This document shows, piece after piece, positions 38,005 through 45,827 of a stretch of DNA of 51,194 nucleotides (the stretch's first letter is position 1; every line of letters starts with the position of its first letter). The stretch covers positions 1 to 51,194 of the forward strand of contig NZ_VLLN01000028.1 of the NCBI RefSeq assembly GCF_007830735.1, given 5' to 3'. A model generated the notes under the pieces. It saw nothing but the letters and a program-made list of their open reading frames with translations. It searched no databases and was not told the origin of the DNA. The DNA comes from Geobacter argillaceus (lineage in GTDB: Bacteria > Desulfobacterota > Desulfuromonadia > Geobacterales > DSM-12255). Position numbers and translations under genes: made by a program.

Positions 38005-39606
38005 ATGCCCGAGGTAATATTCCTGTCGCCGTATGCGAAGATGACGCAGATCGCCCACAAGATCCTCAAGGAGAGGGAGGTGGGGTTCGAGGTCATCGAA
38101 GTGCCGCCCCTGCAGTCCGAGGAAGTCGTCAAAGGAATCGACAGGAAGGCGCAGGTCATTATTTCGCGGGGCGGCATGGCAATGCTGGCAAAGCATTACA
38201 CAAACGTGCCCGTGATAGAAATACCGGTGACGTTGTCGGATATCCTCGATGCCGTTGGCAGGATAGAGGGGGGCAAAGGCAGGAAGAAGGTGATCATCAG
38301 TACTGCCAATATCATCTGCGACCCCAAATACATCAGCGAGATCCAGGGCTTGAGCATCGATTTCATCACCAGCGACGACTCTTTTGTCTCCTGCCAGAAC
38401 TGGATCGACGAGAGTATCCGGTCCGAGGAGCTGGCGCAGGGTGGCGGTTATGATCTGATCATCGGCGACGCCCTGGTCTGTGCCATTGCGACCAAGCACG
38501 GGATTGACAGCGTATTGCTGGAATCGAATGAGGAGTCGGTGGCCTTCGCCGTCGACGAGGCGATGCGGATCGTCGAAACTAACAGGCTCGGCAGCCAGCA
38601 GCTGATTAAACGCCGCAAGGAGATACTGGAGAATGGCTGGGTGGCCAATTACAGCTTTCGCGACATCCTGGGCCAGGGGAGCGATCTCGAGCGGGCGGTT
38701 AAGATGGCCAGGCTTTTTGCCAAGTCGGACGGCAATGTCCTTATCGAAGGTGAAACCGGTACCGGCAAGGAGATGTTCGCCCAGAGCATCCACAACGAGA
38801 GCGAGCGGGTGTACGGACCGTTCGTTTCGGTAAACTGCGGCGCCATAAGCGACAGCCTGTTCGAGAGCGAACTGTTCGGTTACGACAGCGGGGCCTTCAC
38901 CGGCGCCAGCAAGGGGGGGAAGAAAGGGCTTTTCGAATGCGCCCAGAACGGCACCATCTTTCTGGACGAGATCAGCGAGACCCCGATCAACATGCAGGCG
39001 AAGCTCTTGAGGGTCCTGCAGGAGCGGAAGGTGAGGAGGGTCGGCAGCGAGAAGATCATCGATCTCAATGCCAGGATCATCTGCGCGACCAACAAGAATC
39101 TCATGGAGCTGGCTGATTGCGGCCAGTTCCGCAGGGACCTGTATTACCGGCTGAGCGAACTGGAGCTGTATCTGCCGCCGCTGCGCGAGAGACGGGACGA
39201 CGTGCTGTCCATTGCGGAAAATTTTCTCCACCGGGAGGCGGGAAAAATCAACCGGAAGCTGTACTGGAAAGACAGGACAGCCTTTGCGCCACTTCTGGAT
39301 TATGACTGGCCCGGCAATATACGGGAATTGAGGAATTTCATCGTCAAGCTCGCCACCTACTCCGGGGATGGCGAGATTACCAGCGCTGCCGTAAGCGACC
39401 TGTTCCGGTCCAGTTACCGGGAGGTGGCGCGCAAGAAAGAAAGCGAGCTGACCATCGGCATATCCAGGGATCTGAAGATGATGGAAAAGGAGATATTCAC
39501 CAAGCTGCTTCAACTCTATGGCGGCGACAAGGAGCGGTTGTGCCGGGAGTACGGCATCAGCAAACCTACCTTGTGGCGCAAGCTGAGCTACAGAAAGGCA
39601 CCTTGA
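38005..39606 (+). CDS. Sigma-54-dependent activator with PrpR-type sensor domain
   Basis: A 533-residue enhancer-binding protein. Residues 1 to about 180 form a PrpR_N sensor domain (PEVIFLSPYAKMTQIAHKIL, ISRGGMAMLAKHY), which in relatives binds a small acid or acyl-CoA-derived signal. The AAA+ core (about 205-440) has Walker A EGETGTGKE, the sigma-54 contact loop SGAFTGAS, and Walker B NGTIFLDEIS. A Fis-type helix-turn-helix (RLCREYGISKPTLWRKLSY) ends it. GGAGG lies before ATG 38005. It sits upstream of the catabolic operon whose region carries palindromic sites and a -24/-12 promoter, so it very likely controls that operon. Confidence 0.93.
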   Translation: MPEVIFLSPYAKMTQIAHKILKEREVGFEVIEVPPLQSEEVVKGIDRKAQVIISRGGMAMLAKHYTNVPVIEIPVTLSDILDAVGRIEGGKGRKKVIISTANIICDPKYISEIQGLSIDFITSDDSFVSCQNWIDESIRSEELAQGGGYDLIIGDALVCAIATKHGIDSVLLESNEESVAFAVDEAMRIVETNRLGSQQLIKRRKEILENGWVANYSFRDILGQGSDLERAVKMARLFAKSDGNVLIEGETGTGKEMFAQSIHNESERVYGPFVSVNCGAISDSLFESELFGYDSGAFTGASKGGKKGLFECAQNGTIFLDEISETPINMQAKLLRVLQERKVRRVGSEKIIDLNARIICATNKNLMELADCGQFRRDLYYRLSELELYLPPLRERRDDVLSIAENFLHREAGKINRKLYWKDRTAFAPLLDYDWPGNIRELRNFIVKLATYSGDGEITSAAVSDLFRSSYREVARKKESELTIGISRDLKMMEKEIFTKLLQLYGGDKERLCREYGISKPTLWRKLSYRKAP

Positions 39607-39625
39607 TCATAGATAAAAAGCGGGC

Positions 39626-39641
39626 ATTTCAAAATTGAAAT
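39626..39641. promoter_or_regulatory. Candidate activator site, copy 1
   Basis: ATTTCAAAATTGAAAT, the core of a larger palindrome (39621-39646; CGGGCATTTCAA and its complement) right after the activator gene stop. On the minus strand the hairpin is followed by CTTTTT, so it could also act as a minus-strand terminator. Confidence 0.55.
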
Positions 39642-39788
39642 GCCCGTCATGCTCCCCTCGACCGCCCTCAAACCCTGTTCCAGTAAGACGGCAGCAAATT
39701 TCCTCGACCGGACCCTCCTGAAAGTCGCCCCCGTTCATATTGTGTAACATGGCTGCCAGCGCGCAATGACGCCGTTTTTACCGGTAAT

Positions 39789-39802
39789 ATTTCAAATTTG
39801 AA
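39789..39802. promoter_or_regulatory. Candidate activator site, copy 2
   Basis: ATTTCAAATTTGAA, one half of a tandem pair with the site at 39809. Centres are 21 bases apart, two helical turns, typical for cooperative enhancer binding. Confidence 0.6.
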
Positions 39803-39808
39803 GCGCAT

Positions 39809-39824
39809 ATTTCAAAATTGAAAT
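39809..39824. promoter_or_regulatory. Candidate activator site, copy 3
   Basis: ATTTCAAAATTGAAAT, identical over 16 bases to copy 1. Symmetry extends outwards to GCATAT/ATATGC-like flanks. Confidence 0.62.
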
Positions 39825-39909
39825 ATATGCGTGCCCGGTACGGCCGGTTCTTGGCCTGATTGACTCAAGATTCCCTCCAATTTATTTTCTGCAAAAAATT
39901 AATCCTGAA

Positions 39910-40136
39910 AAATATTTCTACTTTGTCACATTTAAGCTTTCGTCCCATCGGGACAGAATGCATGTAGCCGGGGGATTCATCCCCCGGTATCAGGATCGGA
40001 TTTTACCTTCAGTCACGTACGTGACGTATGAATACATCCCTTAAAACCCCGGCGATAAATCGCCGGGCTACAGGCATTCTGTCCTTTAGGCCCTTTTGGG
40101 TCCTACGGGACGTAATCTGACAAAGTAGAACTATTT
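39910..40136. repeat. MITE-like inverted-repeat element with two REP hairpins
   Basis: Terminal inverted repeats of 12 bases (AAATATTTCTAC and its near-complement), extended by a shared TTCTACTTTGTCA, bound a 227-base non-coding element. The arms stay complementary inward (GGACAGAATGC with one change, then TGTAGCC). Two REP-type hairpins face each other: GTAG plus CCGGGGGA-TTCA-TCCCCCGG (39964-39987) and CCCGGCGA-TAAA-TCGCCGGG plus CTAC (40048-40071). A 14-base palindrome (40012-40025) is near the centre. Such paired GTAG hairpins match substrates of REP-associated transposases. No flanking duplication is clear. Confidence 0.8.
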
Positions 40137-40264
40137 GTCCCAGATAAATGGTCCAATATGATGTAACGATGTTATTTTGCTGCCAAATGGATGGCGATAG
40201 TCGCGCTTAGCTTACTTCCATGGCGTTGTTCTGGTTTAATTCTGTCGTTCGGTTTAACATGCTC

Positions 40265-40280
40265 GGCACGGTAGCTGCTT
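40265..40280 (+). promoter_or_regulatory. Sigma-54 (-24/-12) promoter of the catabolic operon
   Basis: GGCACGGTAGCTGCTT matches the consensus GGCACG-N5-TGCW with GG and GC exactly 10 bases apart. Two consensus bases are missed. Transcription would start near 40290, about 125 bases before the first gene. A sigma-54 activator gene lies just upstream. Confidence 0.75.
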
Positions 40281-40414
40281 AATGAAGTGAAAAGCAAACC
40301 AATGTTTGGTAAAATATGGACGCTCTTGTGGGCACTGCTTTATTGCCGAGGCGGCCAGCATACGGTCAACGTCAAGCTGTCCCGGCATCTCCATCATGAA
40401 AGGGGAAAGAGATC

Positions 40415-41410
40415 ATGAAAATCTGCATCTACGGAGTCGGCTCGGTCGGCGGATTCATCGGGGCGCGACTCGCGCATGCCGGGTTCGAGCTGAACGCCGT
40501 GGCCCAGGGGGCCACGCTGAAGGCGCTTCGCGAGCACGGGCTGAGGCTGCAAAGTGACGGCGTCTTTCTCACGGAAAAGGTGCATGCCACCGACGACCCT
40601 GCGGAACTCGGCGTGCAGGATATCGTCATCATCGCGGTGAAGGCACCCGCCTTGAGGTATGTGGCACAGAAGATCGCCCCGCTGATCGGACCGGACACCG
40701 TAGTCATGACGGCCATGAACGGCATCTCCTGGTGGTTCTTCGAAGGGTTCGGCGGCGAGCATGCGGGGACGCGCCTCGCCTCGGTCGATCCTGACGGCTC
40801 GATTGGAGCGGCGATTCCGGCCAAAAATGTGGTCGGGTGCGTAGTCCACGGCAGCTTTTCCCTGAACGAGCCCGGCTTCGTGCGCCACGGTTTCGGCAAG
40901 CGGCTGATCATCGGGGAGCCCGACGGCAGCGATTCCCCGCGCCTGCGCAAGCTGGCGGAGATTCTCGGCGCCGCGGAAATGGTTGTCGAGGTTTCCAAGA
41001 GCATCCAGGCCGATATCTGGTTCAAGCTCTGGGGGAACATGACCATGAATCCTGTTTCCGCGATCACCGGCGCCACCTGCGACCGGATACTGGACGATCC
41101 GCTGGTAAACCGGTTCTGCCTGAATGTCATGGCCGAGGCGGCGCGGATCGGCGCGAAGATCGGCTGCCCCATCACCCAGAGCGGCGAGTCGAGAAACGCG
41201 GTAACGCGCGAATTGGGCGCGTTCAAGACCTCGATGCTGCAGGACGTGGAGGCCGGTCGGGCCGTGGAGCTCGACGCCCTGGTCAGCGTCGTGCGCGAGA
41301 TCGGCCAGAAGGTCGGCGAAACCACCCCGAACATCGATGCCCTGCTCGGCCTCAGCCGCCTCCATGCGCGGGTGCATGGGCTGTACCCCTGGGAGCCGGC
41401 CGGCTCCTGA
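40415..41410 (+). CDS. Ketopantoate reductase-like (ApbA/PanE family) NAD(P)-dependent reductase
   Basis: A 331-residue enzyme. GVGSVGGFIGARLAHAG is the Rossmann nucleotide-binding start; the C-terminal half has KLWGNMTMNPVSAITGATCD, a PanE/ApbA signature with the catalytic Lys region. Canonical PanE makes pantoate; here, as first gene of a catabolic operon, reduction of another 2-oxo acid to its 2-hydroxy acid is more likely. GGGGAAAGAG precedes the ATG. Confidence 0.85.
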   Translation: MKICIYGVGSVGGFIGARLAHAGFELNAVAQGATLKALREHGLRLQSDGVFLTEKVHATDDPAELGVQDIVIIAVKAPALRYVAQKIAPLIGPDTVVMTAMNGISWWFFEGFGGEHAGTRLASVDPDGSIGAAIPAKNVVGCVVHGSFSLNEPGFVRHGFGKRLIIGEPDGSDSPRLRKLAEILGAAEMVVEVSKSIQADIWFKLWGNMTMNPVSAITGATCDRILDDPLVNRFCLNVMAEAARIGAKIGCPITQSGESRNAVTRELGAFKTSMLQDVEAGRAVELDALVSVVREIGQKVGETTPNIDALLGLSRLHARVHGLYPWEPAGS

Positions 41411-41465
41411 CTCACCCGGTTGCCAGAACCGTCTAACCTCCCCTTACCCTCGGAATAGAAGTTAT

Positions 41466-41488
41466 CCCCCTCTTGCGTTAAGAGGGGG
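41466..41488. repeat. Intergenic hairpin
   Basis: CCCCCTCTT and AAGAGGGGG pair around a 5-base loop in the 148-base gap between the reductase and activase genes. No T-run follows; it may be a dispersed repeat or mRNA-processing hairpin. Confidence 0.6.
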
Positions 41489-41558
41489 CAGGGGGAGCTG
41501 TGTGCCAACCAAGAGGAAATTGGGCGTAGTGATCAGCGGAACGAAGGGATACGGAACA

Positions 41559-42341
41559 ATGTCCAAGAAGCTGTTTGTCGGCCTCGACATGGGGGCATCA
41601 AGAACCAAGGTTGCCGTCCTGGACGGGGACGGAAGAGTTGTTGGTCATGCGGTCAGGAAGTCGGGGATCGACTTTTCCTCGACCGCTGCTGCCTGTCTGG
41701 ACGATTCCCTGGCGATGGCCGGCGCAACCCGCGACGACATCGTCCGGGCCGTGGCCACCGGCTATGGCCGGGCGAATGTGGCCTTTGTCACCGAAGAGAG
41801 CAGGACCGAAATCGGCTGCATTGCCAAGGGGTGCCACCACTACTTTCCCGAGGCGATCACCATCATCGACATCGGCGGCCAGGACAACAAGATTGTCAAG
41901 CTCGATGCTCCCGGACGCCGCACCGGCTTCAAGATGAACCGCAAGTGTGCGGCCGGCACCGGTGCCTTTCTGGAGGAGATGGCCAGCCGTCTCGACATTT
42001 CCCTGGAGGAAATGAACGCGCTGGCCCGGCAATCGACGGAGATGATCAAGCTCGGCAGCTACTGCACGGTGTTCTCCGCAACGGAAGTCCTGGAAAACAT
42101 CCGCAACGGCAAAAAGGTGAGCGATATCGTCAAGGGGCTCTTCTATTCGGTCATCAAGAGAGTGCTGGAGATGGACTCCCTTACCGAGCGGGTCATCATG
42201 ACCGGCGGGGTGGTGGCGCACAATCCCCATATCGTCGAGATGGTGGGGGAGATGATCGGCCGGCAGGTGGCGGTCCCCGAATATCCCCAGCTGGCAGGCG
42301 CCATCGGTGCGGCGCTCTATGCCCTGGAAGGAAAAGGGTAG
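41559..42341 (+). CDS. Acyl-CoA dehydratase/double-cubane protein activator (ATPase)
   Basis: A 260-residue ASKHA-fold ATPase of the HgdC/BcrAD/YjiL type that drives one electron to a partner at the expense of ATP. FVGLDMGASRTKVAVLD and IDIGGQDNKIVKL are the nucleotide loops. The bridging 4Fe-4S cysteines are Cys130 (KCAAGTGAFLEEMA) and Cys169 (SYCTVFSATEV), 39 residues apart as in HgdC. The gene precedes its partner reductase. ATG 41559 is chosen by homology; AAGGG lies upstream. Confidence 0.9.
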   Translation: MSKKLFVGLDMGASRTKVAVLDGDGRVVGHAVRKSGIDFSSTAAACLDDSLAMAGATRDDIVRAVATGYGRANVAFVTEESRTEIGCIAKGCHHYFPEAITIIDIGGQDNKIVKLDAPGRRTGFKMNRKCAAGTGAFLEEMASRLDISLEEMNALARQSTEMIKLGSYCTVFSATEVLENIRNGKKVSDIVKGLFYSVIKRVLEMDSLTERVIMTGGVVAHNPHIVEMVGEMIGRQVAVPEYPQLAGAIGAALYALEGKG

Positions 42342-42348
42342 TGCCAAA

Positions 42349-42434
42349 AGTAGGTTGGGTTAGCGATAGCGTAACCCAACGAGCAACGCTGCGATGTTGG
42401 GTTACGGCGATACAACCGCCTAACCCAACCTACT
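42349..42434. repeat. Paired REP (BIME-like) element
   Basis: A 15-base perfect inverted repeat (42349-42363 and 42420-42434) encloses two hairpins. GTAG followed by GTTGGGTTA/TAACCCAAC is on the left, and the same hairpin followed by CTAC is on the right. The GTAG tetranucleotide beside each stem is the mark of REP elements acted on by REP-associated transposases. Confidence 0.75.
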
Positions 42435-42472
42435 GAGACTCCACGCCTCACGGATTCGGGAAGGAGACAATA

Positions 42473-43720
42473 ATGGCTGAAGAGGGCACGATAGTGAGAA
42501 AGAAGATCCAGGCCACTGACCTGATGAACAAGATCATGGCCGACTATTTCTACGGCCTGAACGAGGCGGCAACCAGCGGCACAAAGAAGATTGCCTGGTG
42601 CACCAGCGTCGGCCCGGCCGAACTGCTCCGGGCCATGGGGTTCGACGTGTACTTTCCGGAAAACCATGCGGCCTTGCTGGGCGCAACACGTCTCTCCACC
42701 GACATGATACCGGAGGCGAACGCCATCGGCTATTCGCCGGACATCTGTTCCTACCTGACATCCGACATCGGCGCCTACCTGAAAGGGGTCACCCCACTGG
42801 CCAAGGCGTATCCGGGGATCGATGCCATCCCCAGGCCCGATCTGCTGGTTTTCAACACCAACCAGTGCCGCGACGTGCAGGACTGGCTCGCCTGGTATGC
42901 CAGGGAACTGAGCGTCCCCTGCATCGGCATCACCTCACCCAAGAGCATCAACGACGTCACCAACCCACTCATCGACGATGTGGCGCGGCAGATGGAGGCG
43001 CTGATCCCGACACTGGCGGCGATCTCCGGAGCCAGGTTCGACATGGACCGGCTCCGGGAAACCGTTGCCCTCTCCCGGGAGTGCACCGAGCTCTGGAGGC
43101 AGGTCCTGGAAACGGCCACCGCGTCCCCTGCACCGCTCACCTTTTTCGACGGCACCATTCACATGGGGCCGGCCGTTGTGCTGCGGGGGACCCGGGAGGC
43201 GATCGACTACTACAAGGTGCTCCTGGCCGAACTGGAGCAGCGGGTCACGGAGGGGGTCGCCGCCGTCGAGGGAGAGTCCTTGCGTATCTACTGGGAAGGG
43301 ATGCCGGTCTGGGGGCGGCTACGGCAGCATTCCGAGCTGTTTGCCGGCCTCAAGACCAATGTGCTGGCCTCCACCTACTGCAGCAGCTGGATCTTCCCCT
43401 CCTTCGACGCGAAGGATCCGATCCGCAGCATGGCCAAGGCCTACCTGGAGCTCTTCATCGTCCGCTCCGACGCGTACAAGGAGACGTATCTCCGGGAGAT
43501 GCTGCAGAAGTTCCGCATCGACGGGATCATCTACCACGACGCCAAGACCTGCCCCTGCAACTCCAACAGCCGCTACGGCCTGCCCCAGCGGTTGGAGGCG
43601 GCAACCGGCATCCCCAGCCTGGTCATCTCCGGCGACCTGAACGACCTGCGCTGCGTATCCGACGAGCAGACCAGGACCAATGTGGAAGCATTCATCGAAC
43701 AGCTTGAGGAGGGGAAATAA
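42473..43720 (+). CDS. 2-hydroxyacyl-CoA dehydratase-family / double-cubane cluster protein
   Basis: A 415-residue member of the HgdB/BcrBC/YjiM iron-sulfur family. Cysteines at 43, 92, 132, 303, 360 and 394 (plus 362), several in conserved-looking contexts (NTNQCRD, STYCSSW, KTCPCNSNSRYG), could serve as cluster ligands. Dehydratases of this family need two unlike subunits, yet only one gene is here, as in the YjiM/YjiL and double-cubane cluster protein (DCCP) systems that form homodimers with an 8Fe-9S cluster. The reaction is therefore uncertain: a dehydratase or a new ATP-driven reduction. GAAGGAG precedes the ATG; the next gene begins 1 base after its stop. Confidence 0.85.
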   Translation: MAEEGTIVRKKIQATDLMNKIMADYFYGLNEAATSGTKKIAWCTSVGPAELLRAMGFDVYFPENHAALLGATRLSTDMIPEANAIGYSPDICSYLTSDIGAYLKGVTPLAKAYPGIDAIPRPDLLVFNTNQCRDVQDWLAWYARELSVPCIGITSPKSINDVTNPLIDDVARQMEALIPTLAAISGARFDMDRLRETVALSRECTELWRQVLETATASPAPLTFFDGTIHMGPAVVLRGTREAIDYYKVLLAELEQRVTEGVAAVEGESLRIYWEGMPVWGRLRQHSELFAGLKTNVLASTYCSSWIFPSFDAKDPIRSMAKAYLELFIVRSDAYKETYLREMLQKFRIDGIIYHDAKTCPCNSNSRYGLPQRLEAATGIPSLVISGDLNDLRCVSDEQTRTNVEAFIEQLEEGK

Positions 43721-43721
43721 G

Positions 43722-45809
43722 ATGTTGGATGCACTGTTCAGACCCAGATCGGTTGCCATTGTCGGGGCCTCCACCAAGGAGCTCTCCATCGGCAACGTCA
43801 TTACCAAAAACCTGCAGACCTACGGCTACAAAGGGGCCATCTACCCGATCAACCCGAATGCTCCCGACATCCGCGGCATCAAGGCATACAGGACCCTGGC
43901 GGAGGTGCCCGGCGAGATCGACCTGGCCCACATCATCCTCCCCAGCAGCCAGGTACCCCAGAGCATGGAGGAGTGCGGCCGGAAGGGGGTCAAGGCGGTG
44001 ATCATCAACTCCGCCGGTTTCAGCGAAATGGGGGAGGAGGGGGCAACGCTCCAGGAGGAGTTCCTCTCGACGGCCAAGAAGTACGGCATCCGGGTCTTCG
44101 GTCCCAACTGCCAGGGGATCATCAACTCCGATCCGGAGTTGAAGGCCTACTGCAACTTCACCTTCACCTACCCCGAACCCGGCTACATCTCGGTGGTGGC
44201 GCTCTCCGGCGGGGTCGGCGGGCTGATCATGCAGGCCCTTGACGACCTGGGGATCGGCCAGCGGCTCTATGCCTCCAACGGCAACGCCTGCGACGTCTCC
44301 ATCTCCGAGGTCGTCCGTTACTACGGAGACGATCCGGGGACCAGGGCCATTATCCTCTACACCGAAGGGTTCGCCAACCCGAGGGAATTCCTGGAGGTGG
44401 CCCGGGAGGTGGCGGCGAAGAAGCCGATCCTTGCCATGAAGGCCGGCCGGACCGAAGAGGGGGCCAAGGCGGCCTCCTCCCACACCGGGTCGCTCGCCGG
44501 GGTGGATATCGCCACCGAGCTGATCTTCGAGAAGACCGGCATCCTCTCCTTCAGCGACGAGGGGGAGATGGCGCAGGCTGCCATGGCCTTCGCCACCCAG
44601 CCGATCCCCAAGGGTAACCGGGTGGGGATCATCACCAATACCGGCGGTCCGGCCGTCATCGCCACCGATGTGCTGGTTGCGTGCGGCCTGAACGTGCCCA
44701 GGCTTTCGGACGCCTCCATCGCCAGGCTGGCCGAGACCCAGCTGCCGGAAGCGGCCGTCGAGAATCCCGTCGACGTGATCGCCACCGCCGGCGGCCCCCA
44801 TTTCCGTTCCGCCCTCGAGGTGCTGCTGGAGGATGATCAGATCGACTGCATCTATATCACCTTCGTCACCGCCCCGTTCACCGACACCGATGCCATTGCC
44901 CGTGAAATCGTAGCGGCAAATCGGCAGGGGAAGAAGCCGCTCGTCTGCAACTTCATCACCAGCGTCAGGATGGAGCGGTTCCAGAAGACCATGGGGATAC
45001 TGAAAGAAGGAGGTGTCCCGTTCTACGCCAACCCGAGCGATGCTGCCAAGGCGCTGGGCGCTCTCACCAAGTACGGCCGGATCAGGCAGCGGGACATCGG
45101 CCGGGCCGAGACCTTCAGCAATGTGGACAGTGCCCGGGCCAGATTGATCGTCGACCAGGCAAAGCAGGCCGGCCGCAGCGTCCTTTCCGCCAGCGACGTC
45201 TACTCGATCTTCGAGGCGTACGGTATCCCGGTTGCCTCCTGGCGGGTGGTCGATACCGCTGCCGACGCGGTCGCTGCCGCCGAGACCATCGGCTTTCCGG
45301 TGGTGGTCAAGGTGGACTGCGAGGAGATCGACCACAAGAGCGACATGGGCGGGGTGACGATCAACCTGAAGGATGCTGCCGCGGTCCGGGCGGCACTGGA
45401 GGATATGCAGAGCCGCCTCGGGCAGTTCGGGAAGCTTCGCTTCTTTGTCCAGCAGTTCCTCCCCGGCGGGCGCGAGCTGATCGTCGGCGCCACTGCCGAG
45501 CGTGAACTGGGACACCTGGTGATGTTCGGCCTGGGCGGCATCTACGTCGAACTGCTCAAGGACGTGGCGTTCAAGATCGCGCCGGTGACAAAGGTGGAGG
45601 CCGGGGAGATGCTGGCGAGCCTGAAGACCGCGGCGCTCTTGGACGGTGTCAGGGGCGAGAAGGGGGTCAACAAGGCGGCGATCATCAATCTGATCCAGCG
45701 GGTCTCCCGGCTTCTCATTGACCTGCCGATGATCCAGGAGATGGACATGAACCCGGTCATGGCATTTAGCGACAGCGTCTACGCCGTGGACGGCAGGATC
45801 AGAATCTAA
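43722..45809 (+). CDS. Acyl-CoA synthetase, ADP-forming (fused alpha-beta)
   Basis: A 695-residue enzyme that conserves energy by turning an acyl-CoA, ADP and phosphate into acid, CoA and ATP (or the reverse). The CoA-binding domain opens it (LFRPRSVAIVGASTKELSIG), followed by the ligase domain with catalytic His254 (SSHTGSLAG). The C-terminal ATP-grasp part has VVVKVDCEEIDHKSDMGGV and MDMNPVMAF. It pairs naturally with the 2-oxoacid:ferredoxin oxidoreductase below to give substrate-level phosphorylation, as in archaea and peptide-fermenters. GAGGAGGGG precedes the ATG. Confidence 0.9.
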   Translation: MLDALFRPRSVAIVGASTKELSIGNVITKNLQTYGYKGAIYPINPNAPDIRGIKAYRTLAEVPGEIDLAHIILPSSQVPQSMEECGRKGVKAVIINSAGFSEMGEEGATLQEEFLSTAKKYGIRVFGPNCQGIINSDPELKAYCNFTFTYPEPGYISVVALSGGVGGLIMQALDDLGIGQRLYASNGNACDVSISEVVRYYGDDPGTRAIILYTEGFANPREFLEVAREVAAKKPILAMKAGRTEEGAKAASSHTGSLAGVDIATELIFEKTGILSFSDEGEMAQAAMAFATQPIPKGNRVGIITNTGGPAVIATDVLVACGLNVPRLSDASIARLAETQLPEAAVENPVDVIATAGGPHFRSALEVLLEDDQIDCIYITFVTAPFTDTDAIAREIVAANRQGKKPLVCNFITSVRMERFQKTMGILKEGGVPFYANPSDAAKALGALTKYGRIRQRDIGRAETFSNVDSARARLIVDQAKQAGRSVLSASDVYSIFEAYGIPVASWRVVDTAADAVAAAETIGFPVVVKVDCEEIDHKSDMGGVTINLKDAAAVRAALEDMQSRLGQFGKLRFFVQQFLPGGRELIVGATAERELGHLVMFGLGGIYVELLKDVAFKIAPVTKVEAGEMLASLKTAALLDGVRGEKGVNKAAIINLIQRVSRLLIDLPMIQEMDMNPVMAFSDSVYAVDGRIRI

Positions 45810-45827
45810 CCAAAGGAGAACCGAGTC

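Larger units (their letters stand above)
39607..40414. other. 808-base control region upstream of the catabolic operon
   Basis: No credible gene. It contains three copies of a palindrome with core TTTCAAAWTTGAA, one inside a longer hairpin (39621-39646), a 227-base inverted-repeat element (39910-40136) and a sigma-54 promoter (40265-40278). The stretch 39647-39780 shows nothing I can interpret. Confidence 0.85.

Noticed and set aside
43692-45515. A 607-codon minus-strand open frame opposite the ADP-forming synthetase
   Set aside because: Shadow of a conserved enzyme gene; no ribosome site or domain.
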